A DNA stretch of 64,000 nucleotides from NCBI GenBank assembly GCA_028704295.1, contig JAQVLF010000001.1:1-64000 (forward strand). The letters are read 5' to 3'. Source of the DNA: Minisyncoccota bacterium (GTDB lineage Bacteria > Patescibacteriota > Minisyncoccia > Minisyncoccales > Minisyncoccaceae). The first letter of the stretch is position 1; each line of letters begins with the position of its first letter. The notes under the pieces are model-generated. The model saw only the letters and a list, made by a program, of their open reading frames with translations. It had not been told where the DNA came from and ran no database searches. Shown one piece after another: positions 43,363 through 51,399 of this stretch. The position numbers and the translations under genes are program-made.

Positions 43363-44538
43363 TTATTTAAGTTTAAAATAATTTAATTTTCCTATTTTTA
43401 ATACTGAACCTTGTTTTATTTTACCAATTTTTAAATTAATATCAAATACCTTTTCTCCATCTATTGAAACAGCTCCTCCTTCAAACAATCGCCTTATATC
43501 ATTTTTAGATTTTCCTAAAAGCTCATAAATCAAATCTAAAAGATTTTTTTCTTTATTAAGGCTATCAAAATCTATATCAATGTAATCAATATCCTCTAAC
43601 TTTCTTTTTTGGAACTTGTTCTCAAAATCATTTTGAGCCTTTTCTGCATCTTCCTTTGAATGATACTGTTCAACAATGTTAAAAGCAATTTTCTTTTTAA
43701 TATTTAAAGGATTTTCTCCTTCTTCAAGTTGTTTTTTGATCGCTTTTTTCTCTTCTTTTGAAAAAGAGGTTGTTAGATTAAGATATTCTTCTATTAATGC
43801 ATCGGGAATTGACATTGTTTTTCCATACATATCATTAGGATTATCTATAAGTCCGATATAATTTTTAAGAGACTTGCTCATTTTTTGAACTCCGTCTATC
43901 CCCCTTAAGAGCGGCATGCAAACAATGGTCTGCGGCTCCTCATTATATTTTTCTTGCAAATACCTTCCAACTAGTAAATTAAACAATTGATCTTGTCCTC
44001 CAAGCTCTACATCAGCATTTATCGTAATAGAGTCATATCCTTGAATCAACGGATACACAATTTCGTGCATTGAAATTGGGTTACTTTTTTCAAACCTTTC
44101 TCTAAAATCATTCCTTTCCATAATCTGCTGTACGGTATACTTTGAGAGCAATGAAATAAGCTCATTTAATCGCATTTTAGACAGCCATTCTGAATTTCGC
44201 CTAACTTCAATCTTGGAAACATCTAAAATTCTGCTTAATTGATTAATATATGTTTCCGAGTTCTTTTCAATCTCTTCTTCTGATAATTGAGGCCTTGTCT
44301 TATCTTTTCCTGAAGGATCACCAATTCTTGCTGTAAAATCCCCTATAATAACAATGATTTTGTGCCCTAAATCTTGGAAATCTTTTAATTTTTTAATTGC
44401 AACAGCATGCCCTAAATGCAAATCAGGAGATGTTGGATCAAAACCCATTTTAACATTTAAAACCTTTCCACTTTCAAGCTTCTTTTTAAGCTCTCCATTG
44501 GGAAGGTTAATTTCAATGTTTTCCAATATATTTTTCAT
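43363..44538 (-). CDS. tyrS: Tyrosyl-tRNA synthetase
   Basis: A class I synthetase charging tRNA-Tyr. MGFDPTSPDLHLGHAVAIKKL (about 32-52) includes the HIGH-like HLGH. IGDFTARIGDPSGKD (about 66-80), LGGQDQLFNLLVGR (about 185-198) and QKMSKSLKNY (about 228-237) are the expected core elements. The C-terminus carries an S4-type RNA-binding domain (about 330-391). Length 391 is normal. Confidence 0.97.
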   Translation of the reverse strand: MKNILENIEINLPNGELKKKLESGKVLNVKMGFDPTSPDLHLGHAVAIKKLKDFQDLGHKIIVIIGDFTARIGDPSGKDKTRPQLSEEEIEKNSETYINQLSRILDVSKIEVRRNSEWLSKMRLNELISLLSKYTVQQIMERNDFRERFEKSNPISMHEIVYPLIQGYDSITINADVELGGQDQLFNLLVGRYLQEKYNEEPQTIVCMPLLRGIDGVQKMSKSLKNYIGLIDNPNDMYGKTMSIPDALIEEYLNLTTSFSKEEKKAIKKQLEEGENPLNIKKKIAFNIVEQYHSKEDAEKAQNDFENKFQKRKLEDIDYIDIDFDSLNKEKNLLDLIYELLGKSKNDIRRLFEGGAVSIDGEKVFDINLKIGKIKQGSVLKIGKLNYFKLK

Positions 44539-44590
44539 GAGTTCAATTTTAGCATAAAAATTTAATTTATTAAAGATTGAATTTTAAGAC

Positions 44591-45052
44591 TTAAAGAGCG
44601 CAGTCGATTTTTACATCTACATTGATGGCTTCGTCATCCGCACTTATTTTATAGCCATCTTTGACAATGCAATACATTCTATTTTTCCTATAGCCTCTAA
44701 GTCCTCCCTCTGGGCTGTCCGCTATATTATACACATCTAATTCAAAGCCATTGTCTTCAAAAAAATCATCTATTTTTTGAGAATCGCTCTCAGAAATTCC
44801 CTGAACAAGGGCTTCTTTACTCAACTTCTTAACAATCGCAACATCATTATTTTCATCAATAACCCTCCATTCCATTTGAGAATCGCTTATACTTGAAAAA
44901 TCAATGCCTGTACCTTCCTCCATTAGCTCAAAAAAGAAGGTTATATTATCTTTTTCTTCAATAACATTGCTGTTTTTGAATTTAATAATTAGTCCAATAG
45001 CAATTAGAAATAGGCAAATTATTAAAATTAAAGTATATCTTCTTTTCATCAT
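44591..45052 (-). CDS. Membrane-anchored hypothetical protein, 153 aa
   Basis: An N-terminal anchor (about 5-24) precedes a mainly acidic external domain: DFSSISDSQMEWRVIDENNDVAIVKKL (about 52-78) and NGFELDVYNIADSPEGGLRG (about 94-113), ending in a cysteine (DCAL). No recognised family. It precedes tyrS and follows the ATP-grasp gene with only a few bases between; it may be an envelope lipoprotein-like factor. Confidence 0.6.
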   Translation of the reverse strand: MMKRRYTLILIICLFLIAIGLIIKFKNSNVIEEKDNITFFFELMEEGTGIDFSSISDSQMEWRVIDENNDVAIVKKLSKEALVQGISESDSQKIDDFFEDNGFELDVYNIADSPEGGLRGYRKNRMYCIVKDGYKISADDEAINVDVKIDCAL

Positions 45053-45057
45053 AATGC

Positions 45058-46332
45058 TTATGTTTCAATTTTTAATGCTTTTTCCATCCTCCTAATATCT
45101 GCTAAAAGTTTTGATCTTTCTTCATTGAAAAATACCATTACGCAAACTGCTCGTCCACCATTTTTGGCAAACTTGCACATATCTCCTACTTTTTTATCAA
45201 CTTTTAATTCTACGCAAGACTCCAACTCTTTAACTTTTTTTAATCCCTTAATGCTTTTTAATTTTCCTTCTTTCTTGGCAAATATCTTTAAGAATGCACT
45301 GTGCCCTTTTACTTTTTTAGGAATAATAGGCTTTTGAGGAATTCTATTTAAAACATCGTTTAAAGAATGATTGATGCCAAAAGATAATTTATATAAATAG
45401 TCTCTCCAGCCTCCCAATCTAGGACCTACTTCTATCACTTTCCATCCATCTTCTGTCCTCATCAATTCAACGTGGGCAGAATTGCTTCTTAGCCCCAATG
45501 CGTGCACTGCCTTTCTTGCAACCTCTTCTGCTTCTAGAACAGCGCTCGTCTTTAATTTTGCTGGAGTCATTTGCTGATAGCCGAAAAAGTCATCAAAGCC
45601 AATCTGCTTTCCTGTCTTTACTTTAACAAGCGGGCAAAAACGCATGCCTCCTCTAGAGTTTACATAAGCATCTATTGAATACATGTCCCCCTCCATGAAT
45701 TGCTCTACTAAAAGATGAGGCTCTTTTTGCCTATCGTTTTCTTCGTACACCCTATTGATTTTTCTAAAGCAAGCTTTAAGCGTATCTCTCAGTTCTTCTT
45801 CATAAAAACAAACGCTGACCATTAGGCTTGCTGCTAAATTAGAAGGTTTCACCATTAAGGGAAAACCTACCTTTTCTTTTATCTTTTCTAAAGTTTCTTT
45901 TGAACAATCCTTAATTAACAAATATCTTGGAGTAATCTTTTTATCGTAGCTATTAAACCTTCTTCTCATCATGTATTTCTCGACTGACCATTCAAGAGAT
46001 TTTGATGTAGGAGTTTTAAGATAAGGAACATTTGGTATAATTTTTGCGAAATCAGGAATATTTTTCTCCTGCCTGCAAGTAATAGCTAAGAATTCCTCTT
46101 TATATGGCAGAAGCGCCTTCATTATCTTAACAGGATCATCAAAATCGCAAGGAATTATAAGATCAATTGGCTCCTCGCTATTAGTCAATTTTGACTCTTC
46201 CACTCCTTTATCCTTAATAATGGCTACCTTCAAATCCTTTTTTATCTTCTTTCCGTATTCCCTTATTTCCTTAATAGCTGTATCAGGAACATAATTAACA
46301 AAGAGAATAATGTTTTTTTCTTTTTTTTCCAT
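45058..46332 (-). CDS. ATP-grasp enzyme, unknown specificity
   Basis: From the Met at 46332 (MEKKEKNIILFVNYVPD) this encodes a carboxylate-amine or -thiol ligase fold of about 424 residues. ATP-grasp core: VGFPLMVKPSNLAASLMVS (about 150-168), LLVEQFMEGDMYSIDAYV (about 202-219), GWKVIEVGPRLGGWRDYL (about 303-320, metal site Glu-x-x-x-Arg). A C-terminal 70-residue region is appended. Adjacent to a second ATP-grasp gene, suggesting a shared pathway, possibly peptide or small-molecule ligation. Substrate cannot be read. Confidence 0.8.
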   Translation of the reverse strand: MEKKEKNIILFVNYVPDTAIKEIREYGKKIKKDLKVAIIKDKGVEESKLTNSEEPIDLIIPCDFDDPVKIMKALLPYKEEFLAITCRQEKNIPDFAKIIPNVPYLKTPTSKSLEWSVEKYMMRRRFNSYDKKITPRYLLIKDCSKETLEKIKEKVGFPLMVKPSNLAASLMVSVCFYEEELRDTLKACFRKINRVYEENDRQKEPHLLVEQFMEGDMYSIDAYVNSRGGMRFCPLVKVKTGKQIGFDDFFGYQQMTPAKLKTSAVLEAEEVARKAVHALGLRSNSAHVELMRTEDGWKVIEVGPRLGGWRDYLYKLSFGINHSLNDVLNRIPQKPIIPKKVKGHSAFLKIFAKKEGKLKSIKGLKKVKELESCVELKVDKKVGDMCKFAKNGGRAVCVMVFFNEERSKLLADIRRMEKALKIET

Positions 46333-46364
46333 ATAAAATATCAAAAATAAATTGAAAATAATAC

Positions 46365-47228
46365 TTATCGACTCAACCTATTAGACTTATCTATTAAGAA
46401 ATTCAACATGCTTTCCTCTATTTCAATATCATTTTGCTTCGCAAGCTCTCTGGCAATTTTAAGAGAGCAGGGAAAATTGACTTCTGCCAAATATGGCTTT
46501 CCTGTTTTTTTCTCTATCAAAATATCTACGCCTCCGAATTCGACATTCATATTTTTAACTGAATTTATTGCAATATTTTTAATTTCTTCTGATACTTGAG
46601 TGACCTCTTTCGTAGTCTTTTTAGAATTAGTTCTAAAATCATCTTCTTCCCTGATTCTTGAATAATTAAACAAAATATTATCTCCTAGAACAATTGCTCT
46701 TATCTGCTTATCATGTTCGATAAATTCTCTTAAAATTATTCCTTTATTAATAACGTCTTCCTTAAAATAATCGATAATTGAGAACAATGATTCGAAAGAT
46801 TCTATTTTCATGACGCCAAATCCCTTGCTTCCTCCTAAAACTTTTAAAATTATAGGGAAGCCTCCTAAAAAATCAACATATTCTTTCAGCGTTTCTTTAT
46901 TTTCAGTTATTACATTAATTGTTTTAGGAGAAGGCAATTCCTGATTTTTGAAATATGCCAAAAGTCCGCCCTCTAAAAGACACTCTTCTGAAGGGCATCT
47001 ATAAAAACCAATTGCGCCTTTATACAAGACTTCTTTTTCTATAAAATTAGCAGCCTTATTATTTGGAGCTATACGATAAACTAAATCTCCTTTTTGGACA
47101 TTTAAACTCAAAAGATTTGTATCAAGCGGATTAAGAGTTACAAATTCTATGCCCTTTTTGTCACAGATATTTTTAAATGCAAGATAGCTAACATCTTGAT
47201 CATCTGAATTGACGCAATAAAATTTCAT
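46365..47228 (-). CDS. RimK-like ATP-grasp ligase
   Basis: A 287-residue ATP-grasp protein similar to RimK/lysine-ligase enzymes. FPIILKVLGGSKGFGVMKIES (about 123-143) is the ATP lid, ILREFIEHDKQIRAIVLGDN (about 166-185) the acidic metal site, and NVEFGGVDILIEKKTGKPYLAEVNFPCSL (about 236-264) the catalytic Asp/Asn pair. It likely adds an amino acid or glutamate-like group to a peptide or cofactor. It lies 32 bp upstream of the other ATP-grasp gene, same strand. Confidence 0.8.
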   Translation of the reverse strand: MKFYCVNSDDQDVSYLAFKNICDKKGIEFVTLNPLDTNLLSLNVQKGDLVYRIAPNNKAANFIEKEVLYKGAIGFYRCPSEECLLEGGLLAYFKNQELPSPKTINVITENKETLKEYVDFLGGFPIILKVLGGSKGFGVMKIESFESLFSIIDYFKEDVINKGIILREFIEHDKQIRAIVLGDNILFNYSRIREEDDFRTNSKKTTKEVTQVSEEIKNIAINSVKNMNVEFGGVDILIEKKTGKPYLAEVNFPCSLKIARELAKQNDIEIEESMLNFLIDKSNRLSR

Positions 47229-47286
47229 ATTTATATTTTATTTTTAATACTCGGTTAGATTATCACAGTCGAAATAAAAAATCAAT

Positions 47287-48009
47287 CTATTTCAATATGA
47301 AATTTGCCCTTACTGTTATCATTATTTCTTTTTCAATTGTGCTTGTATCATACATTCCATAACTTGCTATATCCGTTGAATTTGGCTGCAATACTTGGAC
47401 AACTCCCATATCAGCGCTCTTTAAAGTTCCAACTCTTCTGTCAGTGCTTTCGGCAATTGCTTCTGCTCTTTTTTGAGCATCAGCTACAGCTTCTGGCAAA
47501 AGTCCAATTCTATCTTCTGGAAGTCTTGTATAATAATATTCTGGAGCATTAGTTTGATAAACCACATCCATGTTAATTATGTCATTTGTCTTAGAAGACA
47601 AGCTTTTTACTTTTTCAATGTCATTTGAAGTAATTACAATTTGCTGAGATAAATGATATCTTGATTCCTCATAAGCGCTTTTTTCGTAAGAATATTGTTC
47701 ATACATAGAAACAGGATATATCTCGTATTCATCTTCAGTAATTCCATTGTTCTTTAAAAAGCTGATAACTTTTTCTTCGTCAGCCTTCATCATTTCGTGT
47801 CCCTTTTTTAATTGAGATTCAAAGACTGTCCTTGAAAAACTTGATCTTAACTTTGCCAAATCAGACTCCACTGTTTTTGTAGCTGAACCAGTCACAACAA
47901 GCGTATTGTCCAAATTCTGTATTTTAAACAAATAGTTAGAATAAATTAATACAGAGATTATGAATGACCCTGCTAGTATTAATGATGCGATTACTATTGA
48001 TTTTTTCAT
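47287..48009 (-). CDS. SIMPL-domain protein (DUF541)
   Basis: A 240-residue second SIMPL protein. N-terminal anchor (about 5-24), then TLVVTGSATKTVESDLAKLRS (about 36-56) and ITEDEYEIYPVSMYEQYSYEK (about 93-113). C-terminal STIEKEIMITVRANFILK closes the domain. Outward-facing stress or surface-associated protein by family resemblance. A 280-bp stretch of degenerate coding sequence separates it from the DGR locus. Confidence 0.9.
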   Translation of the reverse strand: MKKSIVIASLILAGSFIISVLIYSNYLFKIQNLDNTLVVTGSATKTVESDLAKLRSSFSRTVFESQLKKGHEMMKADEEKVISFLKNNGITEDEYEIYPVSMYEQYSYEKSAYEESRYHLSQQIVITSNDIEKVKSLSSKTNDIINMDVVYQTNAPEYYYTRLPEDRIGLLPEAVADAQKRAEAIAESTDRRVGTLKSADMGVVQVLQPNSTDIASYGMYDTSTIEKEIMITVRANFILK

Positions 48010-48058
48010 TTTTTCTTAATTTACTTATTATCCGCCTTTATTTTATCAAAGCTCTTCT

Positions 48059-48289
48059 TTTTATTCAAGTACTATAATTGCTAATCGTATTTATACTTCT
48101 GCTGGAAATTTAATATATAGACAAATAAAGCCTGCACTTATATTTGACTACGTACTCAAAGAATATAAAGACTATCATTACAAAATAGCTGAAATGGAAA
48201 AAGCTGTTCTTGATTATCTTTATCTTAATGCATGTATTAAGAATAAAAAAGATTTTGAAGGGATACGCTTCAACGCAATTGCAAAATAG
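48059..48289 (+). pseudogene. AbiEi-like antitoxin remnant (plus strand)
   Basis: A plus-strand frame without a start reads IIANRIYTSAGNLIYRQ (about 48074-48124), then IKPALIFDYVLKEYKDYHYK and EKAVLDYLYLNACIKN, then DFEGIRFNAIAK and a stop at 48287-48289. This resembles the core of the AbiEi family of type IV antitoxins (the ANRIY and KALLDYLYL segments). The N-terminal winged-helix region is missing or frameshifted and no AbiEii toxin follows. It is a decayed fragment at the edge of the DGR locus. Confidence 0.55.
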
Positions 48290-48339
48290 AACATTAAAAA
48301 AAGAGTTAATAAATTCTTAAAATATATAGGACATGCTTA

Positions 48340-49338
48340 TTATACCAACTTAATCTTTTGATAAATTATTAAAAATAAAATAAAACATATCTTTGTAAAA
48401 ATGCTTTTCTTTAAAAAATAGGATTGTGTTTTTCTTGCATAGGCCCTCCATGTATTAAAGGCTTCTTTAAACGTTCTCTTCTTAATCTTCTTTATCATTT
48501 TCAAAACTGTCTTCTTTCTCGGCAAAGTATATTTTTCAAAAATGACGTATCCTAAAAAGTCTATTCCATTTAAAACAGGAAAAATGCTTGTTGCTTTTTC
48601 TTTATACTTTAAGTCTAGCTTACAATTTAAAAATATCTCTAATTTGTCTTTGGTTCTCCTTAACTCTTTTTTCTCTTTTTTGAAAATCACAAAATCATCC
48701 ATGTACCTAAAAAAACATTTAGACTTTAAACCTCTTTTAACGAATTGATCCATTTCATTTAAATAGATATTGGCAAACAATTGAGAAGTTAAGTTTCCAA
48801 TAGGAATTCCTTTTTCATTGCTTTTAATAATTGTATCAATTAAATTCAAGGCCTTTTTATCTTTAACTTTTCGTTTGATTATTTTAAATAACAAGCTGTT
48901 GCTTATGCTGTCGAAATACTTCGAAATATCTGCCTTGAAGCAAAAAAAATCACCTTTGTTTTTTAATTTTCTCTTAAAATCATTGACTGCCCTATGATTT
49001 CCTTTTCCTTTTCTGCAGGCATATGAATAATGATAGAAAGTATTGTCAAAAATTGGAGTAATGAAATTGCATAAAGCATGATGGACTAATCTATCTTTAA
49101 CCTGAGGAGCTTTTATCTCTCTTTTTTTAGAATCCCTTACAATAAACTTTTTATAGCCTCCGTGAATATATGTTTCTTCTTTTAAATCTTTTTGAATTTT
49201 AAATAAGTTTTCTTCCAAATTAAAAGAGAACTCTAATATTTCTCTTTTATATCTTTTATTCTTTCTAACTTTTAAATATGAATGATGTAAATTGTTAAAA
49301 GAATGAATTTGACTATAAAAATTGCCTTTTCTCTTCAT
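48340..49338 (-). CDS. DGR reverse transcriptase
   Basis: The RT that copies the template repeat with adenine errors into the variable repeat. From the Met at 49338, about 332 residues: KADISKYFDSI (about 135-145, first catalytic Asp), GIPIGNLTSQLFANIYLNEMD (about 177-197) with the [I/L]GxxxSQ signature that replaces QG in DGR RTs, and YMDD (about 212-215). It lacks a maturase/endonuclease domain. It sits last in the cassette after target, avd and TR on the same strand. Confidence 0.93.
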   Translation of the reverse strand: MKRKGNFYSQIHSFNNLHHSYLKVRKNKRYKREILEFSFNLEENLFKIQKDLKEETYIHGGYKKFIVRDSKKREIKAPQVKDRLVHHALCNFITPIFDNTFYHYSYACRKGKGNHRAVNDFKRKLKNKGDFFCFKADISKYFDSISNSLLFKIIKRKVKDKKALNLIDTIIKSNEKGIPIGNLTSQLFANIYLNEMDQFVKRGLKSKCFFRYMDDFVIFKKEKKELRRTKDKLEIFLNCKLDLKYKEKATSIFPVLNGIDFLGYVIFEKYTLPRKKTVLKMIKKIKKRTFKEAFNTWRAYARKTQSYFLKKSIFTKICFILFLIIYQKIKLV

Positions 49339-49534
49339 AAAATTTAAATTTAAACAAATTAAAAGGCCCATTTAAGTTAATTAGGATGTTCGAATATTTC
49401 TACTAAAACCAATTAAAGATACGGGCCCAATATTTTCCCTTTTGATTAGTTAATCTACTCGGAAAGGAATAAAGCCAGTATTTTGTAATGGCTCTGTCAG
49501 CAATCCTTAGATTAGCTGATTCCGGCCGTGAAAC

Positions 49535-49650
49535 TACCGGGCACACCGAAACCCAATGTTGTTGTTCCGATTCTCGGGCGAATTGTTCAGATTCAAAGCA
49601 AACACCCCGGCGTTGGAAGTGTTGTTCCAATTCCCGCCGCGTAGAAACGC
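49535..49650 (-). repeat. DGR template repeat (TR)
   Basis: A 116-bp segment matching the VR 590 bp away with no gaps. The strands are identical except for 10 sites, nine being T on the plus strand (adenine on the coding strand): 49557, 49563, 49583, 49587, 49592, 49614, 49623, 49626, 49632. The exception, 49643 (A to C), lies at the 5' edge. The nine changes are to C (three), A (five) and G (one). Reads as 38 codons with asparagine-rich AAC/AAT codons, then a stop. It lies between avd and the RT. Confidence 0.97.
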
Positions 49651-49686
49651 AGACCTATTTGTGCGGCTCTATCCCTTTGAAATAGA

Positions 49687-50031
49687 CTAGATTAATACTT
49701 GTTGGAAGCCTCCCAAAAGCCGTCCTAATTCAACAACTTTCTCTTCGAGACTCTCATATTTCTTCATATTAATGAAGGTAAAATCTTTTGAAAGCCTGAT
49801 GAAAATTTTTAATTTTTGAAGTTCTATATCTAATTTTTTAAAATAATTTGGCGTTGCTTTTCCTAAATTTATCACAATTACTAATTCTAAAATTGTGATC
49901 AATGTATTTTCTATTTTTTGACCTAATATGAATCTCTGATTTTTCGGAAATTTTGCAATCGCCGGATGGATTTCTAGAATCAAGTCATATGTCTTTTGAA
50001 ATAATATTAATTTCTCATGATTCATATTCAA
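49687..50031 (-). CDS. avd: DGR accessory variability determinant (Avd), four-helix bundle
   Basis: A 114-residue, all-helical, basic protein. KLILFQKTYDLILEIHPAIAKFPKNQRFILGQKI (about 6-39) holds the conserved FPKxxRxxLG and LQKLK/IRLSKDF segments of the bAvd four-helix bundle, which pentamerises and binds RT and template RNA. It lies between target and TR as in the Bordetella phage BPP-1 cassette. Starts MNMNHEK; the second Met is an equal option. Confidence 0.9.
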   Translation of the reverse strand: MNMNHEKLILFQKTYDLILEIHPAIAKFPKNQRFILGQKIENTLITILELVIVINLGKATPNYFKKLDIELQKLKIFIRLSKDFTFINMKKYESLEEKVVELGRLLGGFQQVLI

Positions 50032-50080
50032 TTTTTAAAAATCAGTTTTATCTTAATGCTTTTTTCCTTTAAAATGCGGG

Positions 50081-50103
50081 GCATTTTTCTAAAAGAAAAA
50101 TGC
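50081..50103 (-). repeat. Inverted repeat just downstream of the VR
   Basis: GCATTTTTCT (50081-50090), AAA, AGAAAAATGC (50094-50103): a 10-bp perfect stem with a 3-nt loop, 20 bp past the target stop. A third copy of the arm (AAAATGC, 50071-50077) allows an alternative fold. Hairpin/cruciform structures downstream of VR stimulate homing in BPP-1. No T run follows on the coding strand, so it is not a good terminator. Confidence 0.6.
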
Positions 50104-50123
50104 ACTTTCAGATTATCAGACGA

Positions 50124-51332
50124 TTACCGGGCACACCGAAACCCAACGTTGTAGTTCCGATTCTCGGGCGAAGTGTCCAGAATCAAAGCAAACACCCCGG
50201 CGTAGGAAGTGTAGTCCCAATACCCGCCGCGTCGAAACGCGTGAGTTGGAGAACAGTCTGTTCCTGTGCTAGAACAATACGCATTATTATTATCAGTATA
50301 AATTTGTCCAACTCTATTTACAGATGTTAAAGCTCTATTTGCTGGTCCAACTTCCGAATAGGGCAGATTGCTTGTATAGTTTATCGCATTAAATTCTCTC
50401 CAAGTACTCGAATAATTAGGAAGCTCACTTGTTTGCTTTGTCTCATCTACCCACTCCCACATATTTCCTGACAAATCCCATATTTCTTCTCCATTTGAAA
50501 GAATTAATTTAGCTTTTTCATTTCTTGATGTTCCATAATCTGGATCTAAGGCTGAGTTATATGCTCCCGAAGTATCCTCTCCTGTATTCCCTGTCTTAAG
50601 ATAGCCAACCCCTTTTCCACCTATCCAATTTGAATCCACATCTGCTATATCCCTTGCAAGCGCCATCCATTCCGCGTTAGTCATTAGATGAGCTCCTATG
50701 TTTTGACAAGCTTCTTTTGCTTCATCTTGAGTTACATATCTCCATGGAATTCCATCTGCTTGAGAAACAGCCGTATGAGAAGATGTCGAACATCCTGTGG
50801 CTGGACAAGTGATTATGCTTGAACCGCTTTTGGCTTTTGCTTCATACTGCATTATGCACCTATTTCCAAAAGGTATCCAGCCTGATTCGCAAGATGTTTT
50901 AATGTCTTGTGTCTTCATATACCTTGATTCTTGGATTAGATAACCTTTGTTTCCAGGGGCAGGTGTTCTTATGGAATAGTTTTGTCCATCCGAAAAGTAT
51001 AGGAGACAATTGTTTGTTCCTGTTATTGTTTGATTTCCTGCTGTTAATCCATCATAGCTTGGATTAGATGGTACTGTTTGTAATCCATAATATGAGAGAA
51101 AGTTTGAATTGTTATTATTATCTTCTAAACAGAGATTGCCTTGATGGTAGGTTCCATAAGTTTCTAAGGCAGTGCCTAGGCTGGATAATTGTGCAACCAT
51201 CTTAGTGTTTTGGGATGTTGCTACAAAAGAAGAAACTCCTATTGTGATTAAGCCTGCTATAACTCCGATGATGACAATTACTACAAGAAGCTCGATCAAG
51301 GTGAAGGATTCATTTTTTTTATAATTTGACAT
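50124..51332 (-). CDS. DGR target: pilin-like protein with C-terminal FGE/C-type-lectin variable domain
   Basis: A 402-residue protein. N-terminus SFTLIELLVVIVIIGVIAG (about 9-27) is a type IV pilin/pseudopilin signal with Glu5; a short pilin helix follows to about 65. From about 155 a formylglycine-generating-enzyme/sulfatase-modifying (CLec-fold) domain: IPFGNRCIMQYEAKAKSG, AHLMTNAEWMALARDI, GNMWEWVDETKQ and the C-terminal NVGFRCAR, where the variable residues cluster. So a surface pilin tip or subunit likely displays a diversified ligand-binding site. Promoter TTGCAC/TATAAT lies upstream. Confidence 0.93.
   Translation of the reverse strand: MSNYKKNESFTLIELLVVIVIIGVIAGLITIGVSSFVATSQNTKMVAQLSSLGTALETYGTYHQGNLCLEDNNNNSNFLSYYGLQTVPSNPSYDGLTAGNQTITGTNNCLLYFSDGQNYSIRTPAPGNKGYLIQESRYMKTQDIKTSCESGWIPFGNRCIMQYEAKAKSGSSIITCPATGCSTSSHTAVSQADGIPWRYVTQDEAKEACQNIGAHLMTNAEWMALARDIADVDSNWIGGKGVGYLKTGNTGEDTSGAYNSALDPDYGTSRNEKAKLILSNGEEIWDLSGNMWEWVDETKQTSELPNYSSTWREFNAINYTSNLPYSEVGPANRALTSVNRVGQIYTDNNNAYCSSTGTDCSPTHAFRRGGYWDYTSYAGVFALILDTSPENRNYNVGFRCAR
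50125..50240 (-). repeat. DGR variable repeat (VR)
   Basis: The C-terminal 38 codons of the target (residues 365-402) plus the last base of the stop codon region. It aligns without gaps to TR 49535-49650. Ten mismatches give ten amino-acid changes, no synonymous ones: eight at Asn codons (to Tyr, Asp, Ile, Thr), Ile to Val, and one Leu to Arg from the non-adenine site at the edge. This asymmetry is the fingerprint of mutagenic homing. Confidence 0.97.
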
Positions 51333-51367
51333 AAGTATAGATTAGTTTTAGTTTATTATTTACCGTT

Positions 51368-51395
51368 ATTATATCAGAAATGTAAAATTGTGCAA
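51368..51395 (-). promoter_or_regulatory. Promoter of the DGR target
   Basis: TTGCAC (51390-51395) and TATAAT (51368-51373) with a 16-bp spacer on the minus strand. The predicted start is near 51361, about 30 bp before the ATG at 51332. The same transcript could carry target, avd, TR and RT. Confidence 0.6.
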
Positions 51396-51399
51396 ACTA

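Noticed and set aside
49403..49630. Open frame overlapping the TR
   Set aside because: It reads the TR in another register with no start signal, and the region is fully explained as the DGR template.
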